Shown here piece after piece: positions 55,505 to 63,882 of a DNA stretch of 64,000 nt (within the stretch, counting starts at the first letter, position 1; every line of letters starts with the position of its first letter). The notes beneath the pieces were generated by a model. That model had not been told where the DNA came from and did no database searches. It saw only the letters and a program-made list of their open reading frames with translations. Position numbers and translations under genes: made by a program. Source of the stretch: Alkanindiges illinoisensis (lineage in GTDB: Bacteria; Pseudomonadota; Gammaproteobacteria; Pseudomonadales; Moraxellaceae); contig NZ_SNTY01000025.1 of NCBI RefSeq assembly GCF_004377485.1, forward strand, positions 124,001 through 188,000. The letters are read 5' to 3'.

Positions 55505-56974
55505 ATGCTAGCTTTGCAAAAGAATATTTTGAATCATTTCTTTTTGGGGAAGTTGCCCGGCAACGTGCCACAGGCAGATGCAGCACAACCTCAAACCTAT
55601 CGTCAGTTTTACCAGAATTTTTTACAGGCTTATCCCGGGGCGTCAACCATCCGTCAGGCCAAGGCCTTTTTGCAGCAGCAACTGGGCTGGGTGGCTAAAC
55701 AGCATTGCGACCTGCCGGAAAATCCGGAAGATTTACCGCAATGGATGCAGCAGCATACCGAGCGCACCGGCTATGCCTACCAGCAATATTTAAAATCGCG
55801 CAAGCAGGGCGCGCCACGTCGCTATTTTGCCAACAAGAGCGAAGCCTTACTGTTTTTACAGCATGTTGAACCCACTAAACGCGTGGATGGTTCATGGCTG
55901 TATGGCACCTTGCAATCATGGCATGACATCAATTGTCACCAGTTGATCCGTACCTATCTGGATGAGCTGGGCAATGGCCTGTCCGCGCAAAACCATGTGC
56001 TGCTCTATCAGCAACTGATGTCAAAAGAAGGCATTCCACTGGCTACCAACCTGCCGGATGAATATTATCATCAGGGCTGCATTCAGCTGGCGCTGGGCTT
56101 GCTGGGTCAGGATTTTATGCCGGAAGTGATTGGCTTTAATCTGGGTTATGAACAAATGCCGCTGCATTTGCTGATTACCACTTATGAGCTGGATGAACTG
56201 GGCATTGACCCATATTATTTCAGCCTGCATGTGACTGTAGATAATGCGCACAATGGCCATGCCCAGCAGGCAGTTGAAGCCGTGTATGCCATGCTGCCAC
56301 TGTTTAAGGAGCGTGATGAGTTTTATCAGCGCATCCGACGCGGCTATATGCTGAATAATCTGGGCATGAGCACCGAGCAGATTATTGAAAGAATTGACTT
56401 AAAAGAAGCCATTACCGATGTGTTCCGCCATAAGGCAGTGGTTGGCCAGTTTGCCCATGGAAATTATTGCCGTCTGGCTGGTCGCTCAATTAATGAATGG
56501 CTGGCTGATAGTGATCAGATTGGCAGCTTTGTTGACGTGCTGGAAGAAACCGGCTGGATCAAGCGCCATGAAAATCCGGAAAACAGCCGCTTTTGGCACC
56601 TGATTCATGGTGAAAAAGCAGTCATGTTTGGGGTATTTAGCAATGCCGAACAGCAAATTATCTACGACTGGATTGCAGGTGACTGGCTCAACAGCCCTGA
56701 GGCGCCACGCATTCGCCGCTATCGGGCCGTGCATCGCCACGTTGAGATTGCCCCATCGCAGACACTGACTATCCAGCAGGCGCTCAACAGTAAAAATGCC
56801 GATCTGGCTGATCTGGCGCAAAAACTGGTAGAGCGCGATAACTCTGAACAGGCGTTTTACCTGCTCATTCCCTATCTTGCGCCGTCATTACACACCAGTG
56901 TGGTGGGCTTATGGGCAACCCGGCAATTTGTTAGCCTGCTCAATCAGGAAGCCAATTTGCCGGTACAATCCTGA
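55505..56974 (+). CDS. Iron-containing redox enzyme, haem-oxygenase-like diiron oxidase superfamily
   Basis: A 489-residue protein whose centre matches the iron-containing redox enzyme family (haem-oxygenase-like diiron oxidases, HDO; relatives include UndA, BesC, CADD and SznF). Candidate iron ligands in order are E154 (LDELGNG), H164, E216 (GYEQMPLH), H242, D246 and H249 (LHVTVDNAHNGHA); the H-x3-D-x2-H and E-x9-H spacings are like those of known HDOs. About 140 residues precede and about 200 follow the core. No signal peptide. The ATG at 55505 lies nine bases after AGGAA and beats 55475 and 55418. Substrate unknown: oxidation, decarboxylation or C-C cleavage are all known in the superfamily. 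Confidence 0.8.
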   Translation: MLALQKNILNHFFLGKLPGNVPQADAAQPQTYRQFYQNFLQAYPGASTIRQAKAFLQQQLGWVAKQHCDLPENPEDLPQWMQQHTERTGYAYQQYLKSRKQGAPRRYFANKSEALLFLQHVEPTKRVDGSWLYGTLQSWHDINCHQLIRTYLDELGNGLSAQNHVLLYQQLMSKEGIPLATNLPDEYYHQGCIQLALGLLGQDFMPEVIGFNLGYEQMPLHLLITTYELDELGIDPYYFSLHVTVDNAHNGHAQQAVEAVYAMLPLFKERDEFYQRIRRGYMLNNLGMSTEQIIERIDLKEAITDVFRHKAVVGQFAHGNYCRLAGRSINEWLADSDQIGSFVDVLEETGWIKRHENPENSRFWHLIHGEKAVMFGVFSNAEQQIIYDWIAGDWLNSPEAPRIRRYRAVHRHVEIAPSQTLTIQQALNSKNADLADLAQKLVERDNSEQAFYLLIPYLAPSLHTSVVGLWATRQFVSLLNQEANLPVQS

Positions 56975-57314
56975 CTGGTTTTAGCCTAAAAGTTTAAGCC
57001 TGACCGGATCAAGCACTTGGTCGCAATTCCCATCTGATTTTCGGATATTTCAAGGGAATTGCGGCTTTTACATATGGATGCCTGGCTAAGTTCATTTCAC
57101 TTTGTGTCATGGATGAGTTGTACTCTAACTAAAAGGCTGGCTCACATTTTCTGTGAATGTATTTTTTCTAATGCTGTTTAGCCAATGTGCTTTTTTAAAG
57201 AGCATGCTTTCGCAGAGAATCTGGCATTTAGGCAGAAAGATGACAGTGCGGGCAGAATATGGCATGCTGAATTGCCTATTCAACCTCGTGTTGCCAGAGA
57301 CCAGCACCAAGACA
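56975..57314 (+). other. Intergenic region with terminator hairpin (57022-57063)
   Basis: CGCAATTCCC (57022-57031) pairs perfectly with GGGAATTGCG (57054-57063), followed by GCTTTTA, a plausible terminator for the diiron-enzyme gene. The remaining 250 bases up to the TetR start are an open frame continuous with that gene but with unlikely hydrophobic content (FFLMLFSQCAFL), so I treat them as leader. Confidence 0.55.
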
Positions 57315-58133
57315 ATGACTAATGATCAATCCAAACCGCAAGGCACTTCACCTGTTGTGCCTGTTGCGGAAAATACCCTGACTCCCATGCCAACAGCGCA
57401 ATCCAATGCACCGGACCAGCCAGACACTGTGCCCGATGATCAAGATAAAGGCACGCCAGCAAAATCGGCCAGCAAGAAACCCGGCAGCCGCAGTGCCAGC
57501 AAGCGCCGCAGTTTTAAGGGCTTAAGTCTGGAGGAGCGCCAGAATGAGCGGCGTGAAAAGCTGATTGAAGCAGGCTTGCAGGTGTATGGTACACAAGGTT
57601 TTTTTTCGGTCACTGTGCGTGATGTGTGCAATGAGGCCAAGCTTACTGAACGCTATTTTTATGAGTCATTCAAGCGTAGTGAAGAGTTATTTAAGACCAT
57701 TTATTTGCGCCTGATTGAACAGCTTCAGCAAAATATTCTGGCGGCTGTCATGCAAAGCAGGGCTGAAGCCCGCCTGATGATCGAAGCCGGTTTAACCGCC
57801 CTGTTCAAATCGCTACAGGATGACCCGCGCATGGCCCGTATCCTGTTTATTGATGCAATTTTAGTGCATGAAATGCATGGCAACACCATTAATGAAGCCG
57901 TGTCGCGTTTTGATCGCATGATTCAGGCCTTTATGATGCTGATGTTTCCCAAGAAACCAGTGCCCAAGGCTGACCTGTCGCTATTGTCTACTGGGTTAAA
58001 TGGGTTTGTCACTCACATTGCCATGCGCTGGGTGATTGGCGGCTTTCGTGAGCCACTGCCGCAGGTACTGGCAGCCTGTCAGGTGGCCTATTTATCGATA
58101 TTGCAGTGGATGGAAAAAGAACCGCAGGAGTAA
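57315..58133 (+). CDS. TetR-family regulator with long disordered N-terminus
   Basis: A 272-residue regulator from the ATG at 57315. Residues 1 to about 75 are Pro/Ser/Lys-rich and probably disordered, ending in a basic patch (KKPGSRSASKRRSFKG). The helix-turn-helix follows (LIEAGLQVYGTQGFFSVTVRDVCNEAKLTERYFYESFKRSEELF region), then a ligand-binding domain. The start is uncertain: in-frame ATGs at 57153, 57240 and 57264 exist, none with a strong ribosome binding site. It is monocistronic; its target is unknown. Confidence 0.87.
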   Translation: MTNDQSKPQGTSPVVPVAENTLTPMPTAQSNAPDQPDTVPDDQDKGTPAKSASKKPGSRSASKRRSFKGLSLEERQNERREKLIEAGLQVYGTQGFFSVTVRDVCNEAKLTERYFYESFKRSEELFKTIYLRLIEQLQQNILAAVMQSRAEARLMIEAGLTALFKSLQDDPRMARILFIDAILVHEMHGNTINEAVSRFDRMIQAFMMLMFPKKPVPKADLSLLSTGLNGFVTHIAMRWVIGGFREPLPQVLAACQVAYLSILQWMEKEPQE

Positions 58134-58226
58134 TTCAAGCCACAGCCACTTTGTGCCCTGCGGAATTGACGTATACCTGTGCTTTATTTTGCTAAAACAT
58201 GGCTTATTTCAGGCAAATTGCGACTT

Positions 58227-58271
58227 TTGCAATAAAACTGTCATCTTTTGCCTTTGTAATAGGACTGTCAT
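58227..58271 (+). promoter_or_regulatory. Two tandem Pho boxes upstream of phoB
   Basis: TTGCAATAAAACTGTCAT (58227-58244) and TTGTAATAGGACTGTCAT (58254-58271) each have two 7-bp half-sites separated by four bases, the Pho box architecture; the second half-site is a perfect CTGTCAT in both. They start 27 bp apart and lie 114-158 bp before the phoB ATG. This implies PhoB autoregulation under phosphate limitation. Confidence 0.8.
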
Positions 58272-58384
58272 ATCACAAGCCTAAACCCTGAACCCATCAG
58301 GAGGCTTTATTAATCGCTGCATGATCCATAGCAAAATTAGCAATAGCGGAATCAAACACAGGTGATTCCAATAAGGGCATAACA

Positions 58385-59092
58385 ATGAAAGATGATTATA
58401 TTTTAATCGTGGATGATGAATCACCAATTCGCGAGATGATTCACACCGCACTGGAAATGTCTGACTTTAGCTGTCAGCAGGCCGGTGATGCCAAACAGGC
58501 ACACCAGATGATTGTAGACCAGCGTCCCTGCATTATCCTGCTGGACTGGATGCTGCCCGGCGGCACCAGTGGTGTGGATTTGTGCCGCCGCCTCAAGCGT
58601 GATGAAACACTGGCCGAAATTCCAGTGATTATGCTGACTGCCCGTGGCGAGGAAGACCATAAGGTGCAGGGTCTGGATGCCGGTGCCGATGACTACATGA
58701 CCAAGCCTTTTTCTACCCGCGAGCTGGTATCACGCATCAAGGCTGTACTGCGCCGCAGCAATGCACTGAACAATGAAAAACTGATTGAAGCCGAAGATTT
58801 GCTGCTGGACCCGGTCAGCCAGCGGGTAAGCTATCAGGAAAAAATCATTGATATTGGCCCGACCGAATACCGTTTGCTGGCATTTTTTATGACCCATCCT
58901 GAGCGTGCCTATACCCGCGCGCAATTGCTGGATCAGGTGTGGGGCGGCAATGTCTATATTGAAGACCGTACCATTGACGTACATATCCGCCGCCTGCGCA
59001 AGATTCTGGAACCATATGGCGTAGAGCGTTTTGTTCAAACCGTGCGCGGCACCGGTTACCGTTTTTCTACCCGTACCGATCAATACACCTGA
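58385..59092 (+). CDS. phoB: PhoB, phosphate response regulator
   Basis: A 235-residue OmpR/PhoB-class response regulator that activates phosphate starvation genes. Receiver domain: D10, D11, phosphorylated D54 (LLDWMLPG), T85 and K107 (TKPFS). The C-terminal winged helix (about 135-230) includes AYTRAQLLDQVWGGNVYIEDRTIDVHIRRLRK (region) and RGTGYRFS. phoR follows after 67 bp. Two Pho boxes lie upstream. Confidence 0.96.
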   Translation: MKDDYILIVDDESPIREMIHTALEMSDFSCQQAGDAKQAHQMIVDQRPCIILLDWMLPGGTSGVDLCRRLKRDETLAEIPVIMLTARGEEDHKVQGLDAGADDYMTKPFSTRELVSRIKAVLRRSNALNNEKLIEAEDLLLDPVSQRVSYQEKIIDIGPTEYRLLAFFMTHPERAYTRAQLLDQVWGGNVYIEDRTIDVHIRRLRKILEPYGVERFVQTVRGTGYRFSTRTDQYT

Positions 59093-59159
59093 TAGGCTAT
59101 GCATCTTTATAATACCTTGCACAAGCAAGCGAATACCCTAGGGCCAGAACACATCCTGC

Positions 59160-60530
59160 ATGAATCTTAAAAGCCTTAATTTCAAGCGTTTTAACCTGAA
59201 AAACCTGCAACCGCAACGTCTTCCCCCTAACACCTTGCCCATCTGGCGTGATCTGGTGAAAGACCTGCGGCTGTGTCTGGTTCTGCTGATTATTGCTGCC
59301 GTGATTGGCTTGTTGAGCCATGCGCTGTGGCCCTGTCTGGTGATTGCACTGGTGCTGTTTATTGGCTTGCAGTTTCGTGCGTTTTACCAGATTTATTACT
59401 GGATCCGTTTTCAGCCCGAGCAGAACCCGCCCGAGCTGTCTGGTGTGCTGGGTGAAATCCTGTATTTGCTGTATCGCTACCAGCGTCAGGAAAAACAGGC
59501 CAAAACCGAACTGATCAATACCATTGCCCGCGCACAAACCTCAATTTCTGCATTACAGGATGCCGTGGTACTCATTGACAGCAAGCAGCATCTGGAATGG
59601 TGGAATCCGGCTGCCGAACAGGTATTGGGCTTAAAAGCCGTGGATGTGCAGCGTCCGGTCCTCAATATTATCCGGGACCCGGAATTTGCCCATTATTTCG
59701 AAAACCTGCATGACTATCCGAATGGCATCAAGCTGGATTCCTGGGTGAAACCGCAGCATTTTATCCAGTGTGAAGTCACCCCATTTGGCGACCATGAATT
59801 CTTGCTGCTGGCCTATGATATTACTCATTTGCACCGGCTGGAACAAATGCGCAAGGACTTTGTGGCCAATGTGTCGCATGAGCTGCGCACCCCATTAACG
59901 GTGATTAGCGGCTATCTGGAAATGCTGGGCGAGCAGCAGGATGTCAGTGCGCGCTGGCAACGTGCCTTCAAGCAAATGCAGCAGCAAACCCGGCGCATGA
60001 ATGCACTGGTTAATGACTTATTGCTGTTGTCGCGGCTGGAAAATGAGGAACTGACCAACAAGGATCAGGTCATTCATATGGCGTCCCTGCTGAATGAATT
60101 GTTTGATGATGCGCAAGCCTATAATAGCGATTATGGCCATACCCTGAACCTGCATATCGAAAGCCATTGCAACCTGCTGGGATCAAAGCTGGAAATTGCC
60201 AGTGCCTTTAGCAACCTGATTACCAATGCCATTAAATATACCCCCAAGGGCGGCGTCATTCATATTGGCTGGTCGTCAGATCAGGAGCATGGCTATTTTT
60301 ATGTGGAAGACAACGGCATTGGTATTGAGGCCTATCATATTCCGCGCCTCACCGAACGCTTTTACCGGGTGGATAGCGCGCGCAGCCGTGATTCTGGTGG
60401 CACAGGACTGGGGCTGGCGATTGTCAAGCACGTGCTGGCGCAGCATGAAGGCTATCTGGACATCCAGTCTAAAATCGGGCAAGGCACCACCTTTAAAGCT
60501 GTCTTTGCCCAGTCGCGGCTGGTGGAATAA
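59160..60530 (+). CDS. phoR: PhoR, phosphate sensor histidine kinase
   Basis: A 456-residue inner-membrane kinase. Two hydrophobic helices near 38-72, a PAS domain at about 120-225 (ISALQDAVVLIDSKQHLEWWNPAAE region), the H-box with H240 (NVSHELRTPLTVISGYLE), and an ATPase domain with NAIKYTPKGG, VEDNGIGI and GGTGLGLAIVKHV. It pairs with PhoB. The N-terminal 35 residues before the first helix are somewhat longer than in E. coli PhoR. pstSCAB and phoU are not in the window. Confidence 0.95.
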   Translation: MNLKSLNFKRFNLKNLQPQRLPPNTLPIWRDLVKDLRLCLVLLIIAAVIGLLSHALWPCLVIALVLFIGLQFRAFYQIYYWIRFQPEQNPPELSGVLGEILYLLYRYQRQEKQAKTELINTIARAQTSISALQDAVVLIDSKQHLEWWNPAAEQVLGLKAVDVQRPVLNIIRDPEFAHYFENLHDYPNGIKLDSWVKPQHFIQCEVTPFGDHEFLLLAYDITHLHRLEQMRKDFVANVSHELRTPLTVISGYLEMLGEQQDVSARWQRAFKQMQQQTRRMNALVNDLLLLSRLENEELTNKDQVIHMASLLNELFDDAQAYNSDYGHTLNLHIESHCNLLGSKLEIASAFSNLITNAIKYTPKGGVIHIGWSSDQEHGYFYVEDNGIGIEAYHIPRLTERFYRVDSARSRDSGGTGLGLAIVKHVLAQHEGYLDIQSKIGQGTTFKAVFAQSRLVE

Positions 60531-60550
60531 AACTGATCATTTAATTCATC

Positions 60551-60634
60551 CAGGTTCAGTAACTTAGGTTTTGTAATTTGGGTTTTGTAATTTGGCGCCT
60601 GTAATTTTGTTCTTGTAACCTAGGGCTTGCATCG
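60551..60634. repeat. 14-bp periodic tandem repeat after phoR
   Basis: Six units in exact 14-bp phase: 60551 CAGGTTCAGTAACT, 60565 TAGGTTTTGTAATT, 60579 TGGGTTTTGTAATT, 60593 TGGCGCCTGTAATT, 60607 TTGTTCTTGTAACC and a decayed sixth at 60621. The core TTTTGTAATT is shared by the best copies. It lies in the 160-bp spacer before the NTF2-like gene. Confidence 0.75.
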
Positions 60635-60693
60635 GTAGATGCAGTTGATTTAAAACAGCTTATAATTTTTTATCATTAAAAAAAGAGCACAAT

Positions 60694-61035
60694 ATGCAAG
60701 CACTTAAAAATACCCGAAATCAATGGATTGAAGCTTATTATTCAGGCAACCATGCATTGCTTGAGATGCTGGAAACTGATGAGTTTTTTGTTCAGGAAAA
60801 CAATCGTATGGCTAACAATGATTTGCGCTACCAGCAGATTAAAAATTTAGTCAAGCGAGGCAAATGGCAACCGGAACGCTTACTGGAAAAAGACCTGCAA
60901 TTTCATCAGCTCAGTGCTACAGAATACCGTGTGACAGGAATAGTTTATTCAACGTCCATTCAAATCAGTATTGAAGAAAAATGGCTGTTTGAAAACGGCC
61001 AATGGCGTGCGGCTTCTTTAATAATGACTGCTTGA
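60694..61035 (+). CDS. SnoaL/NTF2-like small protein
   Basis: A 113-residue cytosolic protein with the cone-shaped alpha+beta NTF2-like pattern: N-terminal helix (TRNQWIEAYYSGNHALLEML), DEFFVQENNRMA, a helix (DLRYQQIKNLVKRG), then strands FHQLSATEYRVTGIVYST and IEEKWLFENGQWRAASL. Proteins of this SnoaL/DUF4440 type include enzymes and binding proteins; nothing identifies the ligand. It starts 163 bp after phoR, separated by the 14-bp repeats. Confidence 0.72.
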   Translation: MQALKNTRNQWIEAYYSGNHALLEMLETDEFFVQENNRMANNDLRYQQIKNLVKRGKWQPERLLEKDLQFHQLSATEYRVTGIVYSTSIQISIEEKWLFENGQWRAASLIMTA

Positions 61036-61157
61036 GCCTGCCTATTAGCGTTATTATCTGACCAATTATTCTAAAAAGAATTTGCATGTTGCCAAGGAAA
61101 CGCTGTTCCTCTATAACTAAAATCAACCCTCCAGAATTTGTGTGGTGAAGCCCTGTC

Positions 61158-62465
61158 ATGTCCGAAACCAGCCATGCCGTTCCCCAGCTTGCCCGCAGCC
61201 GTGCACTGGCCCAGATGGCTCTGATCATTGCTGCAAGCTGCTGGATTATTTTGCTGATTCTGGTGAAGTTTTTACCGGATTATGCCTGGCTGCTGCATAT
61301 TCTCATGCTGGCTGCCGAAGCCGGTGTGGTGGGCGGGCTTGCCGACTGGTATGCCATTACCGTGCTGTTCCGCAATCCGTTTGGCAAGATGCCCCTGCCG
61401 CGCCTGCTGCGTGAACATACCGAAATCATTCCGCGCAACAAGGCCCGCATTGCTGAATCCATGGGCCGTTTTGTGCAGGAAAACTTTTTGTCGCCGGACA
61501 TTGTGCGCCAGTCGTTACAACGTACCGATGTCACTTTAATGGCAGGTAATTGGCTGGCGCAGCCAGCCAATGCCCAGCAAATTACCGATTTGTTCCAGCA
61601 AACTGCCCCGCGCATTCTGGATTTTTTCGGGCAGGACACCATTAGCGAGTTCATGCAAAAAAATATTGTGCAATGGGCTAAAAATACCGATATGCATCAA
61701 CTCAGTAGCGAGCTGATCCGCGCGGTACTGGAAAATGACTTCCATGAGGATGTGCTGCAACGCGGGCTGGATACGGCGCATGTGTGGGTAAAAAACAATC
61801 CGGAAAAAGCCCGGGCACTGGCCAGCCGTATGTTTAATGAATTGGGTGTAGGCACACTGGCATGGGGTGCTGGTCTGATAGGCATTGATGTGCAGCGCCG
61901 CATCATTAATGCCTTTATGCAAAAGGTAGAGCAAATTCTGGAAAACCCGGAACATCCGCTGCGCGTTGGGCTGGAACAGCAATCACAACAGCTGATGCTG
62001 GCCTTGCGTGACCCGGAATCCGCCGCTGCGCAACAGCTCAACAGTACCAAAAATGCCCTGCTGGACAGCCCGGCGGTGGTGAACTTTTTAACCGGGGCCA
62101 TTGTCATCTTGCGCGATGCCATTAAGGGCGACCTGCAAAGTGAGCAGTCCGCCATTGCCCACAACCTGAAAACTGCCATTATCCGGCTGGGCAAAAACAT
62201 TACAACCAGTCAGGACGTGCGTCGGGTGCTCAACCGCGAAATCGAAAAACTGGCGGTGACCTTTAGTACCGATTATGCCGACAAGGTAATTCGCTATATC
62301 AGCCAGCGCATTCATGAATGGGATTCACGCGAGATGATTGCCAAGATTGAAAGCGAAGTGGGTGGTGATTTGCACATGATTCGCGTGAATGGCGTGGTGG
62401 TGGGTGCATTTATTGGCCTGATTCTGGGAATTATCCGGGCGCTGGTTGAAAATATTCCAATGTAG
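61158..62465 (+). CDS. DUF445 membrane protein A
   Basis: A 435-residue DUF445 protein. Two membrane helices near the N-terminus (about 18-65) flank the family segment GGLADWYAITVLFRNPFG, followed by IIPRNKARIAESMGRFVQENFL; a long helical cytosolic or periplasmic region (about 100-400) and a C-terminal membrane helix (VVVGAFIGLILGIIRALV). Function of the family is unknown. It lies 185 bp upstream of a second, differently organised DUF445 gene. Confidence 0.87.
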   Translation: MSETSHAVPQLARSRALAQMALIIAASCWIILLILVKFLPDYAWLLHILMLAAEAGVVGGLADWYAITVLFRNPFGKMPLPRLLREHTEIIPRNKARIAESMGRFVQENFLSPDIVRQSLQRTDVTLMAGNWLAQPANAQQITDLFQQTAPRILDFFGQDTISEFMQKNIVQWAKNTDMHQLSSELIRAVLENDFHEDVLQRGLDTAHVWVKNNPEKARALASRMFNELGVGTLAWGAGLIGIDVQRRIINAFMQKVEQILENPEHPLRVGLEQQSQQLMLALRDPESAAAQQLNSTKNALLDSPAVVNFLTGAIVILRDAIKGDLQSEQSAIAHNLKTAIIRLGKNITTSQDVRRVLNREIEKLAVTFSTDYADKVIRYISQRIHEWDSREMIAKIESEVGGDLHMIRVNGVVVGAFIGLILGIIRALVENIPM

Positions 62466-62509
62466 CGCCGCCATTTTTACCAGAAAGGTGTGACAGCGTT
62501 CATTAAAAT

Positions 62510-62545
62510 GATGATAATGGCGCCTAAGCGATGATAATGCCGCCT
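62510..62545. repeat. Direct repeat between the two DUF445 genes
   Basis: GATGATAATGGCGCCT (62510-62525) and GATGATAATGCCGCCT (62530-62545) match at 15 of 16 positions with a 20-bp period. The rest of the 185-bp gap shows nothing clear. Confidence 0.6.
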
Positions 62546-62649
62546 GAATCATGAGCGATTCATGTTCAAGTCAGTCGTCCTGCTCTATTTAGCTTGTTTT
62601 TAATAAAAATCCGCGCATCTTCACGGCACAATAATCAGGATTCACCTGC

Positions 62650-63882
62650 ATGTTCCAGTCAATTATTGCTGACTTTCACCAGCATTTGTGGCTTTACCTG
62701 TCCATTCCCTTTATCAGTGGCTTTATTGGTTATGTGACCAAGGTTATTGCCATTCAAATGATGTTTGCACCACTGGAATTCAAGGGAATCCGGCTGTTTG
62801 GCCTGCCCATTGGCTGGCAGGGCATTGTGCCGCGCAAGGCTGAAAAAATGGCCACTGTAGCCGTGGAGCTAATGACCAGCAAGCTGATCCGCCCTGAGGA
62901 AATTTTTGCACGGCTGGACCCCAAGCGCATTGCCAAGGAAATTGAACTGCCGATGATGGCGGCGGCAGCAGAAATTACCCGTGAAGTGGCGCAGGAATAT
63001 CAGCCGGGCTTATGGGAAGGCATGCCGGAATTTGCCCGTAAGCGGCTGATTCGGCGGATACAAGCCAAGGCACCGGAAATTGTGGAACACATCATGACCG
63101 AAGTGCAAAAAGATGTGGCGCACTATTTTGACATCAAGCACATGGTCATCAGCAACCTGCTCAAAGACAAACGCCTGCTTAATGAAATCTTTAAAAAAGT
63201 GGGCAAGCAGGAATTCAAGTTTTTTAGTAATGCCGGGTTTTTCTTTGGTTTTGGTATTGGTGTGATCCAGATGGTGTGCTGGGTGCTGTTCAAGCAACCG
63301 TGGATGCTGCCAGCCTTTGGGGGCTTTGTGGGCTTCTTTAGTGACTGGATTGCGCTACAAATGATGTTTCGGCCACTGCGTCCGAAAAAAATTCTGGGCG
63401 TTACCATTCAGGGCCTGTTTATCAAGCGGCAAAATGAAGTGGCTGCTGATTATGCTGCGCTGATTTCCAAGCAACTGCTGACCTCGCGCAACATGATGGA
63501 AGAGCTGTTTTCCGGCACCCATTCGGCACGGGTGATTGAACTGGTGAGCCGCCATGTGAAACAGGAAATTGACTTGCAGGCCGGGATCGTGCGTCCGCTG
63601 GTGGTGTATGCCATGGGTGGTGAAAAATACCAGCGCCTCAAGGAACAGGTGGCCACCCGCATTATGGCGCAATTACCAGAAACCATGAAGCATGTGGAAT
63701 CCTATGCCGAAGATGCGATGGATGTGCGCAACACGCTGGTGACCCGTATGCAGCAACTGACGCCGGAAGAATTTGAAGGCATGTTGCGCCCGGCCTTTAA
63801 GGAAGATGAATGGTCACTGATTATTGTGGGTGCTGTGCTGGGCTTTTTGGTCGGTGAAATGCAGATTCACTTGATGCTGTAA
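62650..63882 (+). CDS. DUF445 membrane protein B (YheB-like)
   Basis: A 410-residue DUF445 protein with a different layout from its neighbour: two copies of the family motif, GYVTKVIAIQMMFAPLEFKG near residue 27 and FFSDWIALQMMFRPLRPKK near 230, each after a membrane helix, and GIVPRKAEKMA and GLFIKRQNEVAADYAALI at matching places in each half. A last helix (IVGAVLGFLVGEMQIHLML) closes it. The duplicated motif resembles Bacillus YheB. Function unknown. The remaining 118 bases of the window hold no further gene start that I can support. Confidence 0.87.
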   Translation: MFQSIIADFHQHLWLYLSIPFISGFIGYVTKVIAIQMMFAPLEFKGIRLFGLPIGWQGIVPRKAEKMATVAVELMTSKLIRPEEIFARLDPKRIAKEIELPMMAAAAEITREVAQEYQPGLWEGMPEFARKRLIRRIQAKAPEIVEHIMTEVQKDVAHYFDIKHMVISNLLKDKRLLNEIFKKVGKQEFKFFSNAGFFFGFGIGVIQMVCWVLFKQPWMLPAFGGFVGFFSDWIALQMMFRPLRPKKILGVTIQGLFIKRQNEVAADYAALISKQLLTSRNMMEELFSGTHSARVIELVSRHVKQEIDLQAGIVRPLVVYAMGGEKYQRLKEQVATRIMAQLPETMKHVESYAEDAMDVRNTLVTRMQQLTPEEFEGMLRPAFKEDEWSLIIVGAVLGFLVGEMQIHLML

